A DNA stretch of 64,000 bases from Ascidia mentula (taxonomy: Eukaryota > Chordata > Ascidiacea > Phlebobranchia > Ascidiidae), in assembly GCA_947561715.1 (NCBI GenBank), contig OX387199.1, positions 19,597,001 through 19,661,000 on the forward strand. Direction: 5' to 3'. The notes under the pieces are model-generated. The model saw nothing but the letters and a program-made list of their open reading frames with translations. It made no database searches and was not told the DNA's origin. A program made the position numbers and the translations under genes. Numbering within the stretch: the first letter of the stretch is position 1; every line of letters starts with the position of its first letter. Positions 1-13,432 of this stretch are shown here, in pieces.

Positions 1-3000
1 TTTGCTTTAATCCCGGCCTATTGTTCCTTGTGACGCGTTGGGCGATACTTTCTATGGCCAGAAACACACTTTCTTGTGCCTACAACATAAAAGCGGTGCC
101 AACGCACCTGTGCCAAGCCAAGGTCAGCTTTAATAAGCGTTTCTATGCCAACCCCCAACCCGCACAATGCACGCAATGTTGTGACAAGGGGTAGCAATAG
201 AGACCGCGGGATCATAAACCTTTCATTGAGAGAGCGACTCAATTTTCTCCTGGCAGAAAACCTGTATAGGATATTTGTATAAGCTGAGGTTTATGATTGT
301 TTTCATTGCCGCCGCTTGGGTGTTCAACGACGTTGATAAGATTTACTGTATTTTTTAGGTGACCAGCATGCGTTTAAGCGCAAGTTTTCTGCACAATTCC
401 ACTTTTTCTCTCTCGTCTAATTGCGTCAGATAGCAAAATACATGCTGAAAACGGAAACAACAAAAAAAATCCAAGTGAGGAAAAAAATCGAATAATCTTA
501 GTTTGTAAAAAAATATCCAAACGTGACCCCGGCTGAACTCCAAAACAAAACGATCGAGTCCTCTTCGCAAATCCTTGAACAAAAAAACAACGCAAAACAG
601 CAAACTGGCGCGTGATACCCGTAACACATGGAACCCCTTCTTCACCTGTCAGGGGCTTTGGGGGGGCGTGCGTATTGCAGGGTCGTTTCGGTCACTTGCG
701 TGAGAATAGTCCGAAACGACTGGGGTACACGTCTCGCTGTGATTGGAAGCTGTTTGTTTTCCAACACTGGGCCATCTCTCATTTGGGGTCGCTTTATGGT
801 AAGGACATGCGCACACACACTGCCAGCCACCTTTGTTCCCACTACAGAATCCCTACCGCCACGCTGGAATTTAATAAACGAGTTACACGGCGACCCCCAA
901 TACGAGATCGATCAATGTCGCAAAAATATCAAAGACCCCAAGGAGCGCGCTACCGTTCCGCCGGATTCCGACCCTGATCACACGGCAAAACTTTGTGGGT
1001 TTATTCTGTTTTGTGGCCGTTTCCTTACTTTATTTCCCCAATATCTGGGGGCGAGGCAACCTGGGCGTTCTTCGTTCATTGAGACGACAGCACAGGGGGG
1101 GGGCCTTGACCCGAACTCGCGTCTATGTTTCCGCCTGAACAATTATCGTCTGACGCTGTTGTTTTTGTCCCCCTCATGCATGTTTCCAAAGCTTTCGTGT
1201 GCGGAAAACCAGTGATTTACCGACAAAGGATTTTAAATTCCAGTCAATGTTGTTTCCAGACATCTAACTTTTGTAAGTTAGTGCAGTGCAAAGTATCACA
1301 TTTCACAAATAATAACAATAAATACAACACAGCGAATTTTTGCTTTATTGCGTGTTTTTAGACAGATTTGTAATGTAGTATGCTGACCATATTACATGAA
1401 TCTAGCGTCAGATCCAAACGTACCAAGATTTTAAACCAGTTTATCCAAATATTATTCCAGAAACTACAATATGGAACGACATACACTGACAAAGAACTGA
1501 CTACGAGTTTTCTGTGTTGCCAAGTTCATGACCACGAACTTTGCAATTACACGCCTGTCTGACTCCGCAGGCGCCTATGCGAAAAGTTGCCTCAACGGAT
1601 CGGTCTCAGTATTATCAACTGATTACCGCATTACAAGTAGATTAAGCTGAAACAAAAACGTTGCCCAGCGTACAGCTCACCTCCAGCGGCAATGCGAAGC
1701 CACCAAATCCCGCCCGTCGACCGCCTAACGGTGGAACAATTAAAAAAACGCCCGGCTTTGATGCCAGATTCCTCTCCGTGTTGTGGCGATTGAAACGCGC
1801 CGTCGCCATCCGTTAGCGACCACTGAATACCGGGGCGTTTATTAATTGCCCGCCGTCGACGTCGTCCATCTATCGCGCGCTGTGTACAGAACGTGTTGCG
1901 ATTGCGGACAGTGGCCAGCGTTGAAGTCGGTATTTGCCCAGCCGTGAAAGACATCTCGGCAGGGGAAATGCGTTCGCCCGACTCACTTTTCCTTTCGAGC
2001 ACTGATTTCGCCGATTCGCGCATGCCTCAAACTCAACTGCACAACGCGAGACGCCCGAGACTTGAGACGACTCAAGTAGGTCATTAACACAAAACAAATG
2101 CGACTCTTGTTCTTTGTGATTCCACTTAGTCTAAAGGTAACCTCAACAAATAACATCGCGCTGTATACACATCCGTTTAACGCGTAACCCTACACTCTAT
2201 ACACCTTCCGAACGAGCAATTCACTGCAAGGAATTTTTATCCATTATACATGAGGTGCACTGTGCGATTCAGGCGGCTTATGCTCAAATGCGATTTGACG
2301 CGAATGCTTGCCTTTACTAATTAGCCTGCGGCGAGCAACAGAGGCTCAAGGCCGCCTGATATCGCAGCACAAAACAAGTGTTAAGAGAACACGCTGTCTC
2401 ACCCGGCAGTAAAATGGGAAGATTAGATTCGAACCGCGCGACGAAAAAGCTTCGAATTTACGCGAAAAGACATGCATATATATTTCCCATCACCTACCCT
2501 CAAGCGCCAATGGCGGGCGACGAACTGCGCGGCAAGAGGCTCAGTTTACACACAAATCGATACCCAGGCTCATATCTTTCATACACAGGTGCGTTGTTCG
2601 CGCATATCTTTTCCTATCTGCCGTCGGCCCAGATGCTGCCTTTCCAAATGGCTGCCTTCAAGACCGCAGGCTTTTTTCCTCAACGAAAATATGCACCCTC
2701 CCTCTTCCAGCGCCGTACCAACATACAGCGCATTACTCATGAGAATTTACCACGAGCAGGGTTATCGTAGCCTTTCGCGCCTCTCAACCGCGGTTATTTC
2801 AGGCGCTTGACCCCAACTACTCACCACCGATCAACGCTGTCAGTCACCTGACTGAATTTACGCACATGCACGCGACTTGTCGTGTTGCGGTCAACATCGA
2901 CACGCACCCCGGCATCGGGTTCGTAATTTGACCGTCGTGATGACACCAAATCGCGGCCGAATGTGTTGTTGGTTCACCGGGACGGCAATCACCCGCTTCA

Positions 3001-6000
3001 CGATCGTGTCTTTAACAGTCAAAGGTTCGTGCAAAACTATGCATAACGATGGCGAGCAAAGATAAGAATCTTGAACAAGCCAAGATCAATGGTCCGAGTC
3101 GCCGTACGGTTGAAGTTATCTTCTGGCATCGACGAAAAACGTCGAGCTTGTTAATAAAAGTTTGAATGGCCATGGGTGGCTTCGGGGCCTCGTATTGACT
3201 TTTTACATTGCCTTGGCGCAGACGTGACAGGCAAGTTAATATTTCACAGGCCAAGAATAAAAAACTCGACGAATCCGCCGCTCGTTCGTCACCACCTTTC
3301 CTTGAATCTTTGCCGGTAAGGGACGAAACAAAGCTTTACCCCAGCTGTGTTATTTACATTGGTATGCGATTCCGCACTACCACCCGCCAGTAGAAGCTTC
3401 CCACTAGACGACTTTCAATAAATACTGTAATGAGTTTTGGTATTTTTGGACACTGGTCATGCTTTTTTCCTGATTATATCACGTTCTATGGCGAGTTTTG
3501 ATTTAACTAGTTTGGCACAAAACAATTAAGCTTGCCGTTCTCGCTTTGCAACATACTTCAGCAAACAGCGCTCGTTGAATGTTTAGGCAGATGTTTTACA
3601 TGCGATTGGCGAAAATACGGTTATATATCATACGATATTACGCATAAAGTTTAGACCCGTACCTCTGCCCCTTTCATCTCATGGCTGTTGATACTTCCCA
3701 GCGTCCCTGCCCTTGCTGTTAATCCAAACCACAACACCTCCGATCAAAATGTCTGTTCAACTGGAAACGAGGGGTACTTACTCGTCTCCCATCCAACCCA
3801 TTCCACAATCCCGTCACCAGGTTTATTGAAACACTCAAACCTCTCTGTGAAAGACGCAAGCTCTCCAAACACCTCGGATCGTCGCAAGTGCCACCAACCG
3901 AAGCAAGTAGTTACTATAGGGCGTTAATTTCAAAGCACCCTCTGTCACCTCGCGTACCCTTCTCTCGCCGCCGTGCGCCTTATGGTGTAAGCCGCTTTCC
4001 CGAACACTTAATTCATAGGCACCCCCGCAGCGGGCCCTTGGAATACGAAGAATGAGACAGAGGCGAGCGGACGGCTTGTTAAAAACACACCAACGACAAA
4101 TCCCTTTTTCCTTAATACGCATAGCGTCCGCTGGCAACGCAGCGGGCCCCTTGTCAGATGCACTTTCTCTTCTTAGTCACCAGCACAACTGTCTCCGCCA
4201 CACCAGCACCAAACAGGTTAAAGAACGATTATTGCCCGTTTTTGTGTGCATTGGCCCCTGCCCGCAAAGTCGATTCTATAACCTCCCGCTATGCGCCGAC
4301 ACCCGCCAAGGAATTACGCACTGTATGGATCACATGCACGCACTTGTCGAAAGGGGGCAGTTGGAACCTGCAACGCATCGAACCCCGGTAAGCGGGCAAC
4401 TGTGGATTAATTTTAACAAGCACAACTGGCCATTTGTAAACCCAGCGGCAAACCTTTGATCTCATGCCTGGGTTTGGTAAATCCACACGCCCGTTCGCGC
4501 TGTGTCAGAGGCACGCGAGACAGCGGGCTATAAATCAGCCCAAAACGCGGTTTACCCACGGGTGCAAGACCGCGCCAGGAACCGCTATGTCGCGCCCTAA
4601 AGCGACGATGACAAACGACCAAAAACAACAGGAACAAGTGAAAATTTTGCCCCCTTTCACATCTTCATTTCCCCGGGGATTGCGGATAGCGCGTTGATTG
4701 GTCACAAAAAATGTGCAAAGCCCAGTGGACAAATCTAATATTGCCTAAAATGGGTAATCTCGTTAATGCGCAGTTGGAAATTGTCTCAACGCGGGCAAAA
4801 CACAATTATTCCGCCCAAGCCTCCATAACCCTTGTAACCTTATTGTCATTTTGATTGAGGTAATTGCATTGCGGTTTGATGGCATCAAATTTTGTGCCTG
4901 AACAAACAGCGATTACGAAGTATTCAGGAATAATTTACAACCTGTTTGTTTCACTGGAATTGCAGCTGGATAAAGTCGGCACTGATGCATTGTATCGAGG
5001 GTTTGCTTGCAAATCAACTGGTTCCGTTTTCGTGCGGTCTTAAACGTGAAGAAAGATGTTGCAAATTATTCGTTACACATCATAAGCGCTGATTACACAG
5101 GCGCAAAATTAGCGGAAAATTTCCGGAAAGTTGCCAACACAAATACGCAACTTTTGGAACATGTTACCATGGATCATGGCACAATTCAAGGACGCACAAA
5201 TACATATAAATACCTGGGTTTTAATTGTTTCAAACCCAACGCTTACGAACCACGTGTTGCATATTCGCAACCGAGTCAACTTGTAGTCCTGTGGCACCCC
5301 TTGCCAATTACAAATAAACAGCAAACATTTTTCTCTAACCGTTGGAGTAAATATCATTTGTGTTTGAAATCGCACGTATATATAACCTCCGATGACGTCA
5401 CCTTCTAGTTTTTCGTGCAAACTCCTTCATTTAATTCAGAGTATTTTTAAGTGTGTCCTTCAAATTACAGCAGGTGTTTCAAATTTACTTCAAACACAAC
5501 ACACGTTCGATCGTCAGCACGATCTAATAAACAACCGGATGTACACCACAGCAACAGTACTCGAAACTTTCAGGGATTCTATCAAGTTCCAAGGAAAAAT
5601 AATTTCGGCAATTTCAGTAAGCTTTTTATTAAAACACGTGGATCGCTATCCCTGGTATTTTTCAATTTTTTGCCATCATTTTTCGATTCATCGCAATGTA
5701 ATAAAGTCCTCCGGAATCACAGCGGTCTCGAAAAAATGGCGCCAACACTCTTGTTGATGAAGGAAACAGCGGAAAAATTACATCAGGTTCTGTGTGCGAT
5801 CATCCGTGACGAAGATTGCTTCCATTAAAACCTTGTGCTCGACATTGAGGCGACGAGACGTCTTTCAAACTCCGGAAACTGCGCATCTCCATCAACGCTC
5901 CTTTCGGGAGCAATGATTTCATATATTTTGCAGGTACGATATATGAAGGAACAGCGGCGGTATAGCCTCGGTGTCGAGTGATGCAACTCGACTTCGGGGA

Positions 6001-6900
6001 ACTCAGAAGGCGCGACTACGGCCGGAGTTCGCGTGACATGGTTCCCGGATGCGAGATAAATGCACGCGCCAGCCGGGGTCCCAGTCGCCCCCGAATGCGA
6101 AACAAAATTAGGTACATCCTGTACTTTGAGCGCAGCCGCGTGGGCCTCTTTGATAGGCAGTGAGCGTTGCGAAACAGGAAAGCGATGCCAACGATCGTCG
6201 CCGGCCGCAAAAACGTGTGTGTAAATCACGATATTGGAATGGCGGACATTCTTCAAGTTCCGCGACCATGTCCTGGTCGTGATTTCTTTGGTTGTGGTAA
6301 ATCGTTTGGGAAAGCACCGGTCGGTGTTGCACCGAGTTGAAGGTTAACCCTGTCACGAATTCTTGTCTTATGTTTCTCGTCTAACGAAGATAGACCCGTT
6401 AACCGAAAGCACGATACGAAACTTTGCCGAAACGCTTCAGTACGAATTTATAAAAACTCTCTGAGCGCATTATAATTTTAGAGTGACGTTTTGCAACTAG
6501 CAACCTGACCTTTTGGCGTAATAACTTAATACGTTTACTTGTGTTGAGTATTATTTGCCTCCTTGGCATTTAAATATACCCGCCACAGTTTCAACTTGTC
6601 CACACACAAAGAACGCCGCAAGACACTAAAACAAACAAATTCCGACCCCGAACTGGGAGATGCCGACGAAACTTAGGGGTGGTGACAAACATGCGACACG
6701 CCGACCGTTTCCGGACGGCCCCGAAACAACGCGTTGACCGCATTCTGGGGCTTGCCGTGAATTCGATGTTGACGTAGCGAAACAAAACGTGATTTGCCAA
6801 ATAGGTTCGGTACATAGAGACGGTAGACTGGGTTTTTAGAGGAAAGGAAGGAGTCATGCAGTGTCCTGTCCGAAGACGGAAAGAATTACAATTGTTCACG
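1..6900. other. Gene-free left flank, part 1
   Basis: I see no supportable gene here. GC-rich patches (about 600-1200, 1650-2100, 2850-3050, 3850-4650 and 5850-6250) alternate with AT-rich stretches. Many short open frames occur on both strands, but they overlap each other in different frames and resemble no family I know. None forms a convincing chain of exons with matching splice phases. No tRNA, tandem array or mobile element stands out. A perfect CRE palindrome (TGACGTCA) lies near 5393. The stretch may be regulatory DNA of a gene beyond the left edge, but that is inference. Confidence 0.5.
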
Positions 6901-9900
6901 CACGAATTACAAGCAAGGCTTCTGACTTAATACTGGCAACTCACATAAACACATAATTGCCAATGTTTGATTTCATGGAACTATCCGTTTGTAAGGTGGT
7001 GAATATGTGAGTTAACCGCGCTCTTCTGTGTTGATCCAGGAGCATGTTAATTAAAGGCGTAAAATCGATGCTTGCCAACATGACCTTTGGACTTTGTCAC
7101 GTTCTTTTCCCCCATCGTGCTCTCGTCACTTGTTCTTAACCTTCACAAATCCGCCGAATGTCCACGTCACGCTTTTAACGAACCCCAGTTTGTTGCACAA
7201 AGTAAGCAAAAAGAAAGTTTAAACAACAACAAAAGTAAGCGTGAGACACAAAGTAAAAAACCAAGTAACTGAAGTAAATAGCAGTGTACACATGACCCTC
7301 GAGGAAATTTGACCTTGAAATCCCCGCCACATTCAGTGTGGTCATCTACCTCTCGAACGCAGCAATGTCACAGAAACGTTGAGAACAAACGCGAAATATC
7401 GGTCAAAATATCTTAGTCTTACCACACCTCAACATATAATCCTATTCTCTGAATATTACGACATGAAAGTATCTAAAATCGTTCGCTGAACTGTTTAGGT
7501 CCAAAAGGTCTTTATCGGAATATGGTTGGTCGATGTTTTTGATCAACTTGGGTGTAAGAAGAAAGGGTTTGCGGTAAAACACAGCGCGCTCAAAGCCCAC
7601 GATACAACCGGCACTTTTCAACATTACCAGGTTCACAGAACAAATAGACGCAAAGTTGCCAACGGAAATGGGATTGAAAAACCTTCACTTTGAGGTTGAC
7701 AAGCGTTAAAAAACTCGCGGAAATTGAGGATTACCTGTTAAACAAGAGGAATGTTTTCGAAATCGCACTTTTACCAAACCATGTAGTTAAGTGCCAACGG
7801 CAATCGTTTTTTTCTCATATTTAATTGTGAGGAAAGCGGACAGCCGCTGTGAAAAATGATTCTTAACTTTCTTTTTGCTTTGTGTTGCACAATTGTAATT
7901 TGGAAAATGTTTACTGTTCATTTATTGTGAAGAATCGCCAATACGACCACGAAATTGAGGTTTTGAAGTAACCGGAACGATCTCCTAAATTTCTCTAAAT
8001 AATTCGTTCAAGAATGTTCAAAATAATCTTTGTGGCAACGAGAGCCGATCTTTTAAAATCCTCCTTTATGTTTTAAGGGAACACTTGCTCAAGTAACAGC
8101 CGGAAACGCAACAAATTCAGCATCTGTAGTTGTAGGGGAGGTTATAAATAGCGTTGAAGGACTCCCCCGGCATCCCATGCGCACCTGTGGTTAACTGGAG
8201 ATCAATGGCATGTTGTTTTGCCTTGCGCCGTGCACCCAGCTCGTCAACAAACACTTATCGTCCATCTCCAAGCTTCCTGATCGCTATCATGTGCTACGGT
8301 TCATACACCAACTGACACGTCGCTCGCGAACGTTAACATCACCGTCTGTTCGCGGCAAACTACTGCAGTGTGGGTATTCCTGGCGTTTCCGTGAAATAAA
8401 TGCAGACGGTATGCGGAGAAGTGCGGCTTGGGGGCAAACAAATCAAAGCCAATGATTGAAAGGCGAAATACCAAACAGGCAACGCTGCTTTAAATTAACA
8501 GAACCAAAACGTTCGCAGCACCCGCATTCGTCAACGCATGATTTATCATTTTTACCACAAGATGGAAAAAAGATAATCCCATGTGTTCTAAGCTTAACTT
8601 TGTACAGTTTATCGTGGCCGTAAAGTTGTTCCCCAAAAACTTTAGACGTTACGTTCACAAACTCTGCTTCAATGCACAAGAATAATTATAAGTCAGAGAT
8701 TTTGTGCGTCCAAGCTTGGGTTCATATTTACTTGGGGAGAAACGATGTTTTTAAAACTGTTCAGACGGAGCGTGATTCACATCCAAATCCGCACACCTCG
8801 ACTGTGTACATAACATGACCTGGACCATAGTAACATCCTAATTGATTTGCCCGGCGCCAATGGGATTTTGGGCGTCATGCCTTGGGCAAGTTGGTTCTGT
8901 ACACGATATTGCAAACGCCATTATATCGAAGGTCAAACTTTGTTAAAAAGACGACGCGTGCGACCACCATATACTTATGTCATCCGTAGTGGATCGTTTT
9001 TTTTACCACAACCTCATGTTAAAAGCTTTTATATTGGAGGACATCAAGCGCAAATGCACGTAAAACAGTCTTTTAAAACAACGCATATGAACGTGGAAAT
9101 GTAATTAGACGTATAAGTGCTTGCCTTCAGGTGATAGCCTGACATTAAGACCTGGCCCATAATCACACCTGGAAACACTTCCTGGGACTTGCAGCAATGC
9201 TGTACAAACCTCAAGAGCATTTACGCAAGCAAAAATAGCGAACACAACGTCAGCAGGTTGGGTCTTTGGTCGCGGTGGGTGTTGGCAGACGGCGGGGGGC
9301 CTCAAGGTCATACTCCCACGACCTCTGTCCCACGCGGAAGAAACAAGACGCGATTTTAATGAAGGAAAATCTAATTTCGCGTCGCCTTTGAATTATTGCG
9401 AGTGCATCTTTGCTTCGGTGCGCCAAAATGGTGCCTAGCTGCTGGCCAATCCCTTTTAGCCTCTTTGTGCATAAAGGCATCTCAGAAGTGTTAAGGCGAT
9501 TTTCCCTTTCGACATGCGGATTTGCACCGGATTTTCGGCGTCTTTGGTTCAAGGAAAGACTAACGACCCGACTGGTCGGTTAATATTCATTGAAACAAGT
9601 TGTTCTTAATATGTGATGCCTCTTAACCACCCAGTACACACTGCTGTCTGGTTGTGAGAGAGAACTTTGGGGCGCGGTTTCGGTTTATTAAATCAGACAA
9701 CGCAAACAATAAATTAATTCGCTCACATTTTATTCTGTATCGGGGCTCTTTATTCGACCAAAATTGTATGTTTCAAGGAAATCGGAACTGTTGTTTTTTG
9801 AAACCATTGCCTTTATATCTTCGCATTATGACCTCATATTTGTTCCTTTGTCACGACTGCAGGAAGAAATATTTGGGGCAAGCTGCGTGATTTTCCCACA

Positions 9901-12900
9901 CTGGACTCAACATTAACCACTTCAAGGGTTCCGCGCTTTGACTTATGATTCTCCCGGCATGGTGCACTGCCACAAGAACTTTTAAGTCGCATTTTACGCT
10001 GGCCACTACTGAACGGTGAATGTATTCTGAATCTGTAAGCTCGTTAGTTGCACCGCGGGCAAATATTTAATGGCGCCATTCCAAATTTAAATTTTTCCCG
10101 CAAACTCCATTAACCTCACGAGGGACAAGAGTTTTTGATAAATTGCAACAGACAAGGCAACTATGGCCTTTTTTGGCCATTTTTCGTCTTCGGATTTAAG
10201 AGGATTAAGCTTTATACCTAAAGTTTCTGTGCTTTACCCACAAGAATGGTAACGAACACCAGCAACAAATATTGCGAAACTCTGCACTACTTCAACCATC
10301 CCCAAAGAGCATAGTTTTGGAAAAGAGCAATGTTTATGTTTTTAGCTGTATTTGAACTTGCGGGTAATTTACATGGCGCAATGCCGGCCACGCGCCTCTG
10401 ATCTACAGAGTTGATTTGTATTACAACGCTTTGTTTGCAGCGAAATCCCTGTACATACAAACGCCCAACATCAAACACATTTGTCGGCTGCAGGCCAACC
10501 GGTAAGTCACCAGTATACACGAGCAGTTACCACAACAAACACGCCAGCCACGAACACCAAGAGAATGAGACCTCAAAAAGGTCCAACAGCCAAGTTAATC
10601 ATGCTGTCAAGCCCCCCATCTGCACGTGTTGCGACTTCGCACTTTGTGGCATATCGACTGCGATCTCTTTGCACCTGTTCCGTTGCCCGAGATCTCGCGA
10701 TAGGCGACGGACGACGGCTTAGCCGCCCTTACCAACCCCGTGGGCTTCTGGCAGCCGAAACATAACGCGGCAACCCTTCACCGCGAGAGATCGGGTGTCA
10801 CAGTACTGGGGAATTCCCGAATCTGTCGCGTTAAACCTGAAAGCCGAATTTCAGGAATGAGCTTTGTGTTTCGGCTTAGCGAACATAATTAAAGAATCCT
10901 CATCAAACTTAAATTTTAGGCTTTGTTGTAAACAATTAGACAGGCGTGATAGATTCTGGGAATAACAAATTTCTTCACTAAGAAAAAAAAAACTTTTTCT
11001 ACGACCTTCTAATGAAGCTAATCTTCAGTAGTTCTTTACACGAAAAACAGCATCACCAGTTTACAAGGAAACCAACTCCACTGTCACAACGTTTTCACGT
11101 TTAACGTTTTTTTTTAACCCACTGTATATCTGCATGTGTCAATGTTTAATACACAGCCATCGACGGTGTCTTGGCAACGTGTATTGTTGCTTCCATCCTG
11201 GTACCTATGACGCCAATACGGTCTTATCAGCCGATGTCACAATGGTTTAGTGTGTGTAAAAACCATTTCTCTGTGCGGAGAAAATCTCCCGTGGTTTTTG
11301 ACTGATAAGCAACCACAAGGAGGTGATACAAGATGTTGTTTAAATTTAGTTTTTGTGTTGCATTGGCGATGTACCTTCAGCAAAGCAACTTGAGAAACTT
11401 TTACCACATTTCGTCCCAAGCACGTGTTGAAACGTCAAAACGTGTCGTACACAGTGACAAACAAGTACTGAAACGACCTGTATTTGGAAATTGTATGTTG
11501 TAGCTTCGCCAAACAGCGATGCAATGTTTATCCGATGGAGAGTTTCCCACGGCTGTTACAACCACTATACAATATAAACCGAATGTTGACGAGACAATTC
11601 TCAATTTACAGTTATTCATTCAAACAAACAAAGCAGAAAGACACATACAACATTGTCGCAGTGGTTAGAAAACTGACATGCTCCCATGTGTTTTTGACAT
11701 AATATTACAGCAACGATAGACTACGAATTCGTACGTGCATGAAATTATACCACGAAAGGCTCCCGCAGTGAGTATATTTACATGAACGCCCGAGTCTAAT
11801 TTGCACCATATACATGCACGCCAGCCGGCTGTTTACTCAACCCCACAAGCTAATATCTGACTTTTGTGTTTCTTCCGGCGTGGCCGACAACTCCTTGCCA
11901 CCAAACGTCGTGCGCACCAAAACGTGACCATTTTCAGGCAGTCAAATTTTGCCAAGGCTTAGTTTAGACCGATATGATCTCCTCTTTATAGAAATCGGGA
12001 CGTTCTATCGAGCAATTAATTTCCCGACCCTTTTGTGCGTAGTTTATTAATTAACAGTGGCAGGAAGCCGTCACGCACGACCAGCATTCAACCATGCGTG
12101 ACATGGCCACGTGCAAAGCGATCGGAAATTGAGTAACGGTGATTGTGGCGTATTGACATTGCCGCGTTCCCATGTAAATCAAGCAGCTCACAGATGAAAG
12201 ACTGTACGGTCGTAGACAAAGTGATCGGGACAATGTTTGACGACGTTACCATTTGCGTAGGTCGTGAGTTCAAACTCCATACAGCCCGCCTGGAAGTGCT
12301 GTTTGAATTTGACCAACTGCGCAAACACGACTTCAGATTTAGTCGTTTCTCGTGTCGTGTGGATTTGTCCAACGGTGGAAGAAATAAATGGCAAATGGAT
12401 CTACCACGTTTTCAACACAATAAACTTAGCAATTCCGTTCTATTAATTCACCAAAAATTAGTTATTTATATACTGCGGTTGTATGCGCAAAGATCTTTTA
12501 CCAAATACGTGATCAAACACATTTAGTTCAACTATGACGAGAAAATATCATGAAAGACTACAGGAATCAGCCTGCGCAGGTCTGTGACCGGCGGATCTGT
12601 CTATTTACGTATCAATGTTTTCAGGACACTCGGAAGGGAGTAATAGACGATCGCTGTCGGTGTATGGTCATTGGTTCAACCATTGTCAATACCACTCTTT
12701 CTACAAACTTGTAACTTTCACAAAACCCGAAGATAAAATGTTGACGCGATGTATTCTGTAACGATCTATGGCCACTTTTTCTGCCTTATTAGTTTCAACC
12801 TAGAGGATTCCATTTCGGTATGTTTACAACACGAGTCAAAAATAGGACGCAAATTTTTATCCGATACACATTTTTACATACGAGGTAAGAAATTGTGAGA

Positions 12901-13302
12901 TTGCGACCTGAGTACTTTGCGGCATTGGATGTCGCGCACATCTGCCGTTACAGACGTACAGGTGATGATTATTACACTCCGCTGATTGGATTACTCTTAT
13001 CCACTTGACGGTGGCGGTGATTGCATGTTTTGAGCGTTTGTACCAGCTATGGGTTGAGGTCTCGATGCCAATTTGAACTGCTACAGCAGTAAGTGGTTGG
13101 CAAAGCTGTATCCGCAATTCCAAAACATTAACAGTTGCCTTGTTGTTTGTTTCGATTTGCCTGGTGTTGAAATAGGCTTAAGTGAATCTGCTTGTTATCC
13201 TACCAATTTCTGGATCAAAGAAAATTGGTCACATTTCATATTGGCTCCAAGGTCCACGAATTCATGCTACCTCTTATAAGGGTAACAGCCTAATATAACA
13301 AA
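6901..13302. other. Gene-free left flank, part 2
   Basis: No gene is recognised. The longest open frames (for example about 12143-12526) show no known domain and no exon-like borders. The only small structure noted is a perfect 6-bp hairpin with a T6 loop at 10163-10180. The sequence is mixed AT-rich and moderate-GC, without obvious repeats. Confidence 0.5.
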
Positions 13303-13432
13303 ATGGCCGTCGTTTTTTTCAAATGCTTATGATGTAAGCGCAATAATGCATACTCAAATAAAAAATCATCTACATGTTTTAGGCAGGCTGTATTACACAA
13401 CAAATATTTTACATCAAAAATCTGACGGCCAT
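13303..13432. repeat. Inverted repeat, possible small MITE
   Basis: The sequence ATGGCCGTC at 13303 is matched by its reverse complement GACGGCCAT ending at 13432. T-rich sequence follows the left arm and A-rich sequence precedes the right arm, so the symmetry extends imperfectly inward. The roughly 130-bp span fits a miniature TIR element, but no clear target duplication is visible and no second copy was found in the window. Chance or a structured regulatory element remains possible. Confidence 0.35.

Noticed and set aside
612-1215. Overlapping open frames of 121 and 195 codons near the left edge.
   Set aside because: Two frames overlap in a GC-rich patch, neither resembles a known protein, and there are no splice or polyadenylation signals to support a gene.
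4052-4459. Open frame of 135 codons.
   Set aside because: No domain resemblance, and several other frames are open over the same bases.
5825-6256. Minus-strand open frame of 143 codons.
   Set aside because: No recognisable motif, and it overlaps plus- and minus-strand frames of similar quality.
10163-10180. Perfect hairpin ATGGCC-T6-GGCCAT.
   Set aside because: Only a 6-bp stem, expected by chance in a window of this size.
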